NCBI GenBank assembly: GCA_012845835.1 | Contig: JABAKD010000025.1 | Coordinates: forward strand, 15,911,966-15,975,965 | Length of the DNA stretch: 64,000 nucleotides | Source: Undaria pinnatifida | Taxonomy: Eukaryota > Sar > Phaeophyceae > Laminariales > Alariaceae | Direction of reading: 5' to 3' | In this document: piece by piece, positions 53,860 through 63,089 of the stretch | How the letters are laid out: every line of letters starts with the position of its first letter | How positions within the stretch are numbered: the stretch's first letter is position 1 | Notes under the pieces: generated by a model | Seen by the model: the letters and a program-made list of their open reading frames with translations, nothing else | Told to the model about the DNA's origin: nothing | Databases searched by the model: none | Program-made: the position numbers and the translations under genes

Positions 53860-53975
53860 GAGGACACACAACCCGTAATACGCGCGATCGGAGTATCACA
53901 CACAGCTTGCAAAGATGAGTTTCGACAAAATATTCGATCTCACAGCTGGAGTGTATTTTAATTTTTATAATCATC
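53860..53975 (+). repeat. Short repeat X, copy 4
   Basis: Full-length copy, almost identical to copy 1. It is preceded by ATCCTTAATG, which also borders copy 2. Confidence 0.85.
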
Positions 53976-54107
53976 CAACGTCGCCCCTGCTTTCTCGCGT
54001 TTAGATTAAGTGCCGAAGGTTAGTTATCACTGGAGGTGTGGCATCAGTAGACACGCCCCCAACAACAGTAGTGATCCATAACATACCAGTTCTACAGTAA
54101 ATGCATT

Positions 54108-54713
54108 TCAACACAACCATATATCATATTCGATAGCTTCTATCAATCTACGGGGGGTGCTCCTGCTGCTACCAGGTACGAAACGACCCGTGTCCCAGAG
54201 CAGCCCATTACATCTTCTGAAGTCGCTGTAAATTAGCCCCATCGCCGCGTACCTGTTGAAATACGAAAGAGATTGTGTCGCAGAACTGAATGCCGTAGTG
54301 TCCTCTGTTGACAAACTGGGTTCTTCTGCAGTGTCCGCTGTTGACAAAATTGGGTCGTCTGCAGTGTCCCCTGTTGACAACATTGGGTCACCCATTACCC
54401 GCACGGTTGTCCCTTCAGTACGCGAATCCGTCGGGCATGTACCTGCAATTCCATTGTTTCTGCCGTCATCCTGGAAGTCATTTGTTGTGTCAAAATAAAT
54501 GTACTTGCGGGAATGTTTGGATTTATTCCCTTGTCTGTGGTCCGCGCTTCCGTACTCCACCGTCTCGTCCGCTCGCAGCTTAGCTGGCGTATATCCTATT
54601 ACACTCGACTTTCGGGCTCCAGCGCTGTCATAGAAGCATTCGCACCTGTTGTAAGCTCCTCCGTTAGCTGTTTCAACGCGCGAGGGGGACAGGGATCCAT
54701 CCTTCGGTGGCAC
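54108..54713 (-). pseudogene. Copia 3 pol segment with decapeptide repeats
   Basis: A 201-codon frame without a recognised enzyme domain. Its middle holds three ten-residue repeats (DPMLSTGDTAD, DPILSTADTAEE, PSLSTEDTTA), encoded by ~30-bp tandem units at 54,297-54,390. It lies where the integrase should begin. It may be a linker left after deletion. Confidence 0.6.
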
Positions 54714-56216
54714 GAGTCAGTGTCCACAGCTGTGTGGGACAATATGTTATCGCGTGATTTATCTTGCCTATTCAGTAGTATACGTAGGACAAACATCCGT
54801 GGACATTCCGTCGACACGGGAAACGCGCTGTTACCGTTGCGTAAAACAGGAGGGTTAGCGATTAGATCGAGATTCACTCCCTTCTCGTGGAGCGCTCCAA
54901 CCGAGAGCACACTCGCTTCCCGTTTGGGAACAATTAACACTTTCAGGTGGACCTGTACCAACTCACCTCGGTCATTCTGTACACCAAATACGAAAGTACA
55001 TTTTGTCCTGGCCATAGTTGGGCCGCAATGTCCTCTGACACGCATACAGCAGTCGATATTCTTGACCACATGTTGGCAGGGCTTTGATTCGGCGGGTACC
55101 ACGTGGTTTGACGCTGCTGTATAAATGAACACTGCTGTATCACCGGGGGTCGTGCCGGTTCCAATTTCCGTCATTGCCCGGAATGCGATATGTTCTCCCT
55201 GCACCTTCTTATTCGTTGCATATTCATATGTTTCATCATTACTCGGGGGACGTTCGGCACCGCCACCAATAACAAGCTGAAAATTCTCCAAATCGGCGTT
55301 CTCGTTGGGAACTGACCTGTGCAGCATTAACACGGTACGTGTCGTCACTTCCCTGGTGCGAGTGGCGAAGGGGGCAGTCGTACCAGCCGTGCTCAGTGGA
55401 TTTCCGGCAGCAATGGCATCTGCCGTGGCGGTTCTTTCTGTCATTGCGATTACGCCGTCGTCCTCCTCGGCCTGCACGGTTGCCGTGCACTCGTTCGCGT
55501 GCACCTTCCAGTCTACCAATACTTGAGTTGCTCTCCTGCGACAAGTTGCCGTTCGTGTTCCTCGACGTGTAACGGCCGTTACTGTGTTACCTCTCGCGGG
55601 GCTATTGGTATTTCTCGTACCATTTCCGCGACGATTTCTTCCATTTCGACCGTTGTTTCTACGGGAGGGGTTGCGAAATCCTTCGTACGGTGCCGTATTC
55701 AGCGCACGCTCGCGACTGCCTGCACCATGTTCGTCTCGTCCCGCACTTTCTTCTTTAGCGGCGATTTTGTCGCGAATTTGCATAGCATGGTAAGACTTTG
55801 CACGAGCTGCCATAAGTTCGACACTTGAGGCGGTGCCATCACGCTGCATATCACCAAGTAGTACTGTCTTCAACGATTCGTATTGGCGATCAGGTAGTGC
55901 CCTGAAAAATGCGTGAGTTTTTCGTGCTGGAATTATTGTGTCACCGAGAGCTGCCAGCTCGACGCCAATGCGGCGAGAACTCCTGGATTACTCGGGCAGG
56001 GTCATATAGTTCGTCCTCGGTGACCTGCAAGTTTGCCAGCTGATCGTGCAGCTCTTGCATTCGGGATTCACCATCGAGTCGGTATTTGGCCTCAAGTGCG
56101 ATAACAGCACCGCGACCGTCGCCGAATTTCGCTGTTCCTACCGGGGCGTACGCTTGTACGACTTGAGCGGCAACACTAGCATGTCCTTCACGGCAATCAG
56201 CCGTAGCTAGAAGCAT
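54599..56216 (-). pseudogene. Copia 3 gag C-terminus and protease
   Basis: Upstream frame: DGESRMQELHDQLANLQVTE, then DELYDPARVIQEF (gag helices). After a shift come KTVLLGDMQRDGTASSVELM, ARAKSYHAMQIRDKIAAKEE and an Asn/Arg/Gly-rich tract. A zinc-knuckle-like CHCCRKSTEHGWYDC lies in another frame. The protease region reads DTAVFIYTAASNHVVPAESK, then LIVPKREASVLSVGALHEKG. Functional proteases have D-S-G/A before SNH; here the segment is YTAASNH, so the catalytic Asp is lost. The helical part matches the UBN2-type gag of copia elements. Confidence 0.85.
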
Positions 56217-56270
56217 TCTTGTAACAAGCTTACCGTTCTTTTCGTCAGAGCGGCGACTTTCCTTCGCATA

Positions 56271-56486
56271 TTACTCCCTCTGCACCTGAGTGGCATTCTG
56301 CTCTGGTGCTGCTGGGGCGGTCTCTTGGCCGGACATAACTTTGCCAAGGCCGTCCTCGTACATCGGCGATCGCTGTAGTGTTATCCAGCCATGGTACTGG
56401 TTGGGATCCCCTTTGAGCGGAGAATACCCTTTCCGGAAGGGGGAGAACACGTTTGACTCTGAATCCACACTACCACGTTGGCTCAT
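56271..56486 (-). pseudogene. Copia 3 gag N-terminus
   Basis: From an ATG five bases inside the 5' LTR border: MSQRGSVDSESNVFSPFRKG, then YSPLKGDPNQYHGWITLQRS. The first codons overlap the primer-binding site. About 72 codons are open to a stop; the next gag piece continues about 55 bp on in another frame. Confidence 0.75.
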
Positions 56487-56490
56487 GACC
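56472..56490 (-). promoter_or_regulatory. Copia 3 primer-binding site, anticodon-arm type
   Basis: The plus strand next to the LTR reads ACGTTGGCTCATGACC. It contains CTCATGA, which fits a tRNA-Met anticodon loop (CTCATAA) with one change, and ends one or two bases into the 3' side of the stem. Drosophila copia and yeast Ty5 prime from a tRNA-iMet half cut at this place. Confidence 0.6.
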
Positions 56491-56707
56491 TGTCGGGAAA
56501 CTTGGCAGCGCTGCAGCAGTAGATCATGCAATAGCTAGCGCTGAGCAGAGGCTGGGGTAGAGCGAAAACAGAGTGAATTAATCTCTCACAGCACAGGCGT
56601 CGAAGCTTCCTGTACTGACGGTTTCCTATTCTCGTAAACCGCCTTTCCATATGGTACAAAACCCAAATATCATATTGAGGCGTTCTTGCACTACAAATAT
56701 CTTGAGA
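56491..56707 (-). repeat. Copia element 3, 5' LTR (217 bp)
   Basis: Same length as its partner, beginning TGTCGGGAAACTTGGCAGC and ending CTTGAGA before GTTGA. The terminal GACA is mutated to GAGA. Confidence 0.9.
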
Positions 56708-57165
56708 GTTGAACGTACGAATTTTTTCCTCCTATCGGGAAACCACGTATTGCGTATTGTCAATGTTTATTTCCCTATCGGAATATTGCAGATCTCTCTA
56801 TCATCCAAGTCTTGAACTATCCTCTGTGTGATCGGTGGCTTGGCTTCTTGTTTGTCGTGGCACTTGGCTTGTCGAGCTAGTGGGAAAATGGTGCTTGCGG
56901 CCGCCATTCTTTTGTTTGAGGCGCGACAGCCGAGGTACGCTATGGTAAGATCTGTGTTACAGAACAACAGTAATAGTAGACGTGAGCGCAGCTGTTGCCC
57001 CGGTCGGGACTCGTTGAGGTTCACGATTTATCGCCTCGGTGGTGGTTGTCGATGCCTCTCAAAGCTACGCCGGATTGCCTCGGGGACGTTGGCCCAGTGA
57101 GGGCATGCCATGCAAGCTCGATGGAATCGTCCACTTCAAATCGAACTCTTCCCCCGAGGCCATGT
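56708..57165. other. No gene recognised
   Basis: Small overlapping frames without motifs between copia 3 and the second minisatellite. Confidence 0.4.
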
Positions 57166-57169
57166 GTTT

Positions 57170-57600
57170 GCCCGGGTTTTTACCCGTACCCGGAACTTCT
57201 GCTAGTTTTGTACGATATTCATACCCGTACCCGGAACTTCTGTAAGTTCTGTACGTCAGTGCCACAGATACCCGGGGTACGGGTACAGCATTATCATACC
57301 CGCCCGGAACTCCTGTGAGTTCAGTGTGCCTGTGCCACAATACCGAGAACTTCTGGAAGTTGTGTAAGCTTTCATACCCGTACCCGGAATTTCTGTGAGT
57401 TCTGTACGACCCGTCCCACAATACTCGGGGTGCGGGTACAGCGTGTTTTGTACCCGCCCGGAACTTCTGTGACTTGTGTAAGCCCGTGCCACAATACCCG
57501 GAACTTCTGTGAGTTCTGGAACACTTCCATACCCGTACCCGAAACATCTGGAAGGTCTGCGAGACTCCCATGCCGTTACCCGGATTCCACAAACCCTACA
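57170..57600 (+). repeat. CCCGTACCCGGAACTTCTG repeat array 2
   Basis: At least eight units combining ACCCGTACCCGGAACTTCTG, TGAGTTCTGTACG, and CACAATACCCGG or CAGATACCCGGGGTACGGG. The 175-codon minus-strand frame across it is repeat-derived. Confidence 0.85.
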
Positions 57601-57659
57601 GAACATCACCTTGAAATCAACTTTTCCTTGATCATTTGTTTATTCTAGCGTCATGATTT

Positions 57660-58282
57660 CTAGTACCTGGTATAGAATACCATAACGCCATACAAAATAA
57701 GTGTATGGTTTTTAGTGTCGTATACTAAAATGCTATACATACACCGTGTATCGGCGTTAGGACGTCCATTGTTAAACCTGCGCAAAGAGTCATCAGGTAT
57801 ATGAGTATTTGATATGATATTGGATGGTTTTGAATCTTCAAATCTTCCACATCCTATCTCCCACCTCACAACAGCAGCGGTTCCGTTCGTGCTAATCAGA
57901 CACCCACCAGTTAGTTTCCTGTACCCTGCTGTGTCCGCTTTGCTTTTGTGCTACCCTCCGTATCCTTCCTTCTCTCCTGAGTGATCGATCTCACATCAAC
58001 CAACTTGCTATCTCGTACCAGAATATCACCTCATGAAACATGCATTCCAAATATATTTAGGTTTCAAACCTCAGCTTTCCTACGTTCAATCTTACACATA
58101 AATCGCAATGGTGTCATCGTCACAGTACTAAAGCGCCATGAAAAAGATCCATACCCTGGTATGATTTTTCCATACTAAGCGCCATACACTACAAATACTC
58201 CAATAATCATTATGAATCAGATGGAAAACACCAAAATATTAAAAAATCAAATCAAGCCCGTTGCTTTAGTTGATTACCAACC
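57660..58282. other. No gene recognised
   Basis: AT-rich DNA with a short self-similar stretch: TACCTGGTATAGAATACCATA, CGCCATACAAAATA and ACTAAGCGCCATACACTACA suggest old inverted words. No gene is seen. Confidence 0.35.
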
Positions 58283-58786
58283 CTACCTTTCACCCTCAAA
58301 TACCACGGCAAATCCATGATGCTTGCGATTTAGTGGTGCAGTGCTAAGATTGCAAGGGGGTCTGGTCATCACGGTTGGTTCATAGCATGATGACCACCTC
58401 TTGTTTGGCTTGGTACGAAGGGGATACGTCCCGAGAATCGTTATATCGTGAGCAGGGAGGCAGAAGGTTTTGAACTTCGTTTTTTTTACGTGAAAAGTGG
58501 GTAACGGCAGCCGCCGACGCACTAGTGTAGACACTAGCCAACAAACTGTTGGACGAATTGAGGTCTTGGCCGTGGCGCCTAGAGCCGACCACCCGGTTTG
58601 AACCCGAACCCTCACGATATGGGGTGAGCTGTGCATGGATGCGGTGGCTGATGAAGGTTCAGATTGACCCGGGAGGCTTGGACTCTTTGTTTGGAAAGGC
58701 TCCAGGTTGATTCGCTGGGGTAGGGATGCTGTGGCTTGGAAAGTTCCTAGGTCGGTGGAGCAGCTTCTAAGGTATCCATTGGCCAA
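58283..58786 (-). CDS. Hypothetical ORF overlapping repeat Y
   Basis: A 167-codon minus-strand frame from MANGYLRSCSTDLGTFQA. It has no recognised domain. Its C-terminal 35 codons are encoded by a repeat-Y end, and a similar peptide (RPSCNPRKAALNCKAHANV) is encoded by the Y copy at 59.94 kb. It is more likely transposon-derived than a host gene. Confidence 0.2.
   Translation of the reverse strand: MANGYLRSCSTDLGTFQATASLPQRINLEPFQTKSPSLPGQSEPSSATASMHSSPHIVRVRVQTGWSALGATAKTSIRPTVCWLVSTLVRRRLPLPTFHVKKTKFKTFCLPAHDITILGTYPLRTKPNKRWSSCYEPTVMTRPPCNLSTAPLNRKHHGFAVVFEGER
58313..58350 (-). repeat. Repeat Y end, copy 2
   Basis: Minus sense CTTGCAATCTTAGCACTGCA then CCACTAAATCGCAAGC, the same near-palindromic terminus as the 59,943 copy. 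Confidence 0.6.
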
Positions 58787-59266
58787 CCGGAATGCGTAAA
58801 TAATTGGCTTGGGGAAGATTCACTATCAAGATATCTCTGCTACTGAAGCAGAGGGATAGGAGGGGTATGGGCAGGTGTTGTTGTAGGTGGACATGATTCG
58901 TGCGGACTGCTGTCGACGAAAAAAGAAGGGAAACATTTACTTTCCAATGTGTCATCCTGGTGTCTAGCCACGTTTGAACACGTGTGTTCGTAGGTACACA
59001 TCACACTCACACCGATTCATCACCCGTCCGAGCTTGACTTGTCGTATTTAGAGCTACGTGCAGCAGCTGTCGGTATGTATGAGTATATAGAGGGCGCCGG
59101 GTATTCGGTCGCGGTCCAGCCATACTCGTCCGTAGCATCGCAGCAGCAGTGGTAGCTGCGTCGTGCCTCTGGGGGGTGCCAGTACTGCCATCATCATATC
59201 CATTTTTCCTCGAGACTATTGCAGCGGTTAGAAAACGAGGTATTGCTTAGGAGCAACATGAACACC

Positions 59267-59540
59267 AGGCCGGTGTCCCCGGTGGTCCAATGGTAATCTG
59301 TGCGTACCTATCGAGGTCGTAGGTTCGAGCCCAGCAAGGGACTCTTTCTTACAAATTGATAGCCCGAACGTGCGAGAGCCGAGCTGGCACAATTTGATGC
59401 GAAGGACAAGCACAAAAAGTGTAAAAGTGGGAATGCCGAATGGGCCCAATGCGCGATAACAATGAAAGCACGTACCCGGGGGGGGAATAAGGGAAGACAC
59501 CTGTGACCACGGCATGACCTTGTCCAGAAGGTCGCTGAGG
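59267..59540 (+). mobile_element. tRNA-headed SINE type 2, copy E
   Basis: GTCCCCGGTGGTCCAATGGT (A box), CGTAGGTTCGAGCCCAGC (B box), ACAAATTGATAGCCCGAACG, GCGAGAGCC, and the tail AGACACCTGTGACCACGGC with CTTGTCCAGA, in the order of copy D. The first ~70 nt look very tRNA-like but the acceptor halves do not pair as in a functional tRNA. Confidence 0.75.
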
Positions 59541-59942
59541 GTAACACCCTTACTAGTACTTCGAAGTATATGGTTGAGCTGGAGGGAAACAAGGGTGTTT
59601 GAAAATAAGAAACGGACGCATGGAACCGCTCACGAGAAACGGCTACAGTACTCTTGACTATAGCTGGAGCCTGTGGTGGCGAGGGGGCATTCTGATTACA
59701 CCTCCGGGTTTCCTTGATGTATGGATGTATGGATCTCGCGAGGGCGTTGCAGATTGTTTGTGCCGCTGTGGAACATCGCACGTGGTCCAAACCTTACCCT
59801 TTACGTTGGGACCCATGGATATCGACCCCAGAACACAAAGAGTGCGATATCATCAACCGTTTACCGCATTAATATTGCGGGGAGGCATAGTGATCAGGTT
59901 CAACCATGGTTACTGAAGAAAAGGAATGTTCAGACGAGACCT

Positions 59943-60235
59943 TCTTGCAATCCTAGAAAAGCAGCACTAAATTGCAAGGCGCACGCTAATGTCAGAGTTT
60001 TTATTTCCTAGAGCTAAAGGTGCTGTCGGGCCAACCCCAACCACGCCTCCTTAATTATTTCGCCAATCCCACCCCACACCGTTACCCCACCCCACACCCT
60101 TGCCCCACCCGCTGCTTTTTTGGGGCTGAGTTAGGGCTTAGGCTTCTGATTGGGCTGGGACCTCTTTCCACCCGTAACGTGTAAGCGCGAACCGTAATTG
60201 TGGCTTGCAACTAGGGCTGCAGTTCTAGGATTGCA
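59943..60235. mobile_element. Repeat Y: ~293-bp element with inverted ends
   Basis: Left end CTTGCAATCCTAGAAAAGCA then GCACTAAATTGCAAG; right end, opposite strand, CTTGCAATCCTAGAACTGCA then GCCCTAGTTGCAAG. Each end is itself near-palindromic (CTTGCAAT...ATTGCAAG). The interior is C-rich. No clear target duplication. Confidence 0.6.
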
Positions 60236-60899
60236 AGTAGCTACGCCCTACGCCCAAATATATCAGGTTTTTGTGTACAACGACGTTGCTACGATTGCGA
60301 GGTAGCACTTTTGGGCTCAAACGTTTTTTGAACAACGGGGCTCCTCAAGAATATCGTCGGAATTTCGTTCGTTTTTTTTTTTGCTGTGTATGTTTCGCGT
60401 TGTGCCTAGGCCGTGAATGGGATTGTTTATCTGGGGGGCATTTTTTTTTTGTCCAAATCAGGTTTTGGGTGAGATATGGATCTCCTCAAGTGACGAAGCT
60501 CAGGGGCAAAAGGGCGTGTCTCTACCGTAGCGTGCGTGTATCGCGGGTTCTCAGTCCACGGATAAGTAGGTTTAGGGTATATAAAATAAAACGGTAGCTT
60601 TTTTTTTTTGAACCTAGCTTTTCTTGGGTCTGGGCTGGCCGTGGGGCATGACATTTGTCGGTTTCGATATTACCAGGTAATACTGAATGCTTTTCTGCCC
60701 GACTAAAATTATTTCCCGCAAACACCCTATTTATCCCGTAATTCTAATTAATTTGTTCCCACAAATATGGGTGGAGTTCTACTGCGCTTGCGACGAAGAA
60801 GCCATTGGCCTGCGCTGCCCGTCCTCCCTCGTCTCGAAATGAATGCTTGGTCAATGGTTCAATGCCAAAGTCGAGTAACAATTGCGTAACGCCTGCCTC

Positions 60900-61140
60900 C
60901 TTTATTTTTCGTTGCGGTTCTTTTTGTTTGTTTGTGTTTTTCGTTACGTTCCGCTTTGCCTTGTTGCGTTTCATTGCGTTTCGTGTTTGTGTTTTGCTTT
61001 CGTTTCGTTGCGTTTCGTTTTGAGCGTTTTTTTTCGCCTCGTCCCTGTTCGTTTCGTCCTGTTGCCCTGCGTTTCGTTGTGTTGCGTTTCGTTTCGGTTC
61101 GTTGCGTTTTTATTTTTCCTTTCGTTTCGTTCCGGTTCAC
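60900..61140 (+). repeat. GTTTC/GTTGC pentanucleotide tract
   Basis: CGTTTCGTTGCGTTTCG and CGTTGCGTTTCG words over ~240 bp just upstream of the carrier exon. The pyrimidine-rich strand gives overlapping Phe/Arg/Cys frames. Confidence 0.75.
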
Positions 61141-61185
61141 GTTTCACTTCTCTACTACTTTATTTCGACCATCCCACACTCCACG

Positions 61186-61240
61186 ACGGTGACCCCAGAG
61201 CTATCAGGCTTCGCCAACTTCCTCGCCGGCGGGTTCGGAG
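61186..61240 (+). CDS. Mitochondrial carrier, first visible exon
   Basis: Encodes TVTPELSGFANFLAGGFGG up to a GTGAGC donor at 61,241, splitting a Gly codon after its first base. FLAGGFGG is the start of transmembrane helix 1 in carnitine/acylcarnitine-type carriers (SLC25A20 group), inner-membrane proteins that exchange acylcarnitines for carnitine. The frame is open further 5' but has no ATG. The start codon is therefore in an upstream exon or not assignable. An acceptor could be the CCCCAG inside the shown stretch, which would shorten the exon. Confidence 0.65.
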
Positions 61241-61760
61241 GTGAGCTGCTATTTTCTCGTGTTTTTCGACATTCCTGTAAATCCACAATCTTCTTGGTAT
61301 TTCATATCGGCCTGCGTTTTCTCTTCTCTTAGTCCACCACCAACCTCATCACCTACACCTCACCCACCATCTCCGTCACCGGCATCAACACCGTCGCCAC
61401 TACCACGCTCCCGATGCCACCACCACCTCCACGTCTCCTTCCCCTCCCCCCCTCCCCTACCCCCCCTCCTCCCCGCCTCCGTTCACACCGCCCGTTTCCC
61501 CACCTCCGCACCCCACCACGGTCACCCCCGCTGCAACCTCCCCCCCCCCTACTACCACGGCCACCACCCCTCTCCACCACCACCATCACCAACCCCCCCG
61601 CTCCCCCCCGCATTATTCCACGAGTTTCAGGCATGTGCCTGGTTCCCTCGACCCCCCCCCCGCCCGCCCCGCCCGCCACCTCAATTATTACCCCCCCTGC
61701 CCAACCACCCCCCCCCCTCCCCGGCCCCCTGCCGTCCCCTAACTCGTACGCTATCATTAG
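61241..61760 (+). other. Carrier intron 1, C-rich, with copied exon start
   Basis: GT-AG intron of about 520 nt. Most of it is C/A-rich with runs of up to ten C. At 61,630-61,647 the sequence TTTCAGGCATGTGCCTGGTT repeats the acceptor and first 15 nt of the next exon, then diverges into a C-run. Confidence 0.75.
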
Positions 61761-61876
61761 GCATGTGCCTGGTTGTTGTGGGACACCCTCTGGACCTCAT
61801 TAAAGTCAAACTGCAAACCGGTGGTAATTACAAGGGCATTCTTGATGCTGCTGCCAAGACAATGCGCGCTGACGGG
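61761..61876 (+). CDS. Mitochondrial carrier, second visible exon
   Basis: A 116-nt exon between TTAG and GTGAGA. It reads, after the completed Gly, MCLVVVGHPLDLIKVKLQT, then GGNYKGILDAAAKTMRADG. HPLDLIKVKLQ contains the carrier signature P-x-(D/E)-x-x-(K/R)-x-(K/R), which forms the matrix salt-bridge network after helix 1. NYKGILDAAAKTMRADG is the matrix helix leading to the G-(I/V/L)-x-x-(L/F)-(Y/F) motif. Phase 1 entry and phase 0 exit fit the first exon. The remaining five helices must lie in exons beyond the repeat-filled intron, not recognised in this window. Confidence 0.85.
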
Positions 61877-61919
61877 GTGAGATACTTGAATTGTATTGGT
61901 CTGGGGGGGTGATGTACTT

Positions 61920-62820
61920 ATATAGTGCGGGGTCGAGGAGGCAATAGAGGGATATAAATGCGGGCCCGAGGGAGTTAGGGTCCTATATAGTGCAGGGCCG
62001 AGGAACTGATGGACGGATATTTTGCCCAAGGAGGTGTGGGGAGAGACGGATACAGTGCGGGCCGAGGGGAGTGATGGACCGATATAATCCGGGTCTGAGT
62101 GGGTGAACACTCGACAGAGTGCGTGACTAAGGAGGTGATGGACGGATATAGCGCGGGGCGTGAGAGTCCGATGTAGTACGGACCCTAGGGGGTGGGATAC
62201 AGAAATAGTGAGGGCCAATGGGGGTGAGAGACCGATTTAGTGCGGGACCACGGGGAGGATAGTTGGATATAGTGGGGGCCCGGGGGGGTGACAGTCCGAT
62301 ATAGTGCGGGTTCGAGGGGATGGGTGACCGATATAGTGCGGGACCACGGGGATGATAGGTGGATGTAGTGCGGGCCCGAGGGGATGAAAGTCCGATATAG
62401 TGCGGGCCCGAGGGGATGAAAGTCCGATATAGTGCGGGCCCGGGGGGTACTCAGTTTGTGCATGGCCGTAGTCATATGACCGTAGACCCTCGCATCCCTA
62501 CTATGCCGAGGCGCAGCACGTAGGGTTTTCACCAACCAGGCCGACGTTGCCAAGCGCGAAGCGCCGGGAGGTGTTCGGCGAGTCGCACGAAGGATGAACT
62601 GCATCCTTCCAAGAACGGTTCGTGAGACGGACTTCGGCATCTTGTGCCTGCTTTCTTGTATATGGATGACAGCGCATATGATTGCGGGCCCGGGGGGGTA
62701 ACAGTCCGATATAGTGCGGGTTCGAGGGGGAAGAGTCCGATATAGTGCGGGGCCGAAACCGTAATATAGTAATATAGTCCGGGCCGGGTGGGGGTTATAC
62801 GTCGATATAGAGCGTGCCCA
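61920..62820 (+). repeat. GATATAGTGCGGGCCCGAGG minisatellite
   Basis: About twenty units of 30-50 bp with GATATAGTGCGGGCC, GAGGGG(A/G)TGA and (A/G)AGTCC or GGACGG words, inside the presumed second carrier intron. It is interrupted from ~62,450 to 62,690 by about 240 bp of unrelated sequence, in which a minus-strand frame reads MPKSVSRTVLGRMQFILRAT. I do not recognise that. Confidence 0.85.
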
Positions 62821-62827
62821 GGGGGTG

Positions 62828-63085
62828 GTCAAGGCTACGGTAGGGGGCGGTAGGGGGGGTACCCCACTTTTTCTTTGCGAGGTGAAGCCGCCCGCGCGTG
62901 CGGAGCACCACTCTAGAAACACGGAGGTATATTTGTTTACGTTTGCACAGCGCAACGAACAGTTATGCGTCGGTCGATATCGCGAAACTTAAACGCACGT
63001 AGGTAGCCACACGCCGGAGAGGCTTTCAGCCGCCGAAAACATGATGGACAAAAATGACCCCCGTACCGTACCCCTGGTTGGGTGA
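62828..63085. mobile_element. Decayed relative of the 271-bp MITE
   Basis: Left end GGTCAAGGCTACGGTAGGGG then GGTAGGGGGGTACCCC, as in the MITE at 21.35 kb. A degenerate right end CCCCCGTACCGTACCCCTGG lies about 250 bp on. Internal sequence is different. Confidence 0.5.
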
Positions 63086-63089
63086 CAGA

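Larger units (their letters stand above)
53220..56707 (-). mobile_element. Copia-like element 3, internally deleted, ~3.5 kb
   Basis: Paired 217-bp LTRs are bounded by GTTGA on both outer sides. On the minus strand gag starts at once after the 5' LTR. Protease, a pre-integrase-like stretch and the last part of RNase H follow. Integrase and reverse transcriptase are missing, so it could move only with enzymes from elsewhere. A copy of repeat X is inserted next to RNase H. Confidence 0.92.

Noticed and set aside
59275-59345. Possible functional tRNA gene at the head of SINE copy E
   Set aside because: A and B boxes are present, but the acceptor and anticodon arms do not pair properly and the sequence continues into a shared SINE body.
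61353-61803. Pro-rich and Gly-rich ORFs in the carrier intron
   Set aside because: They arise from the C-rich tract between well-defined splice sites.
62185-62955. 256-codon minus-strand ORF over the carrier minisatellite
   Set aside because: It is mostly a translation of the repeat (Pro/His/Tyr/Thr periods). Only the 240-bp interruption is non-repetitive, and it matches nothing I know.
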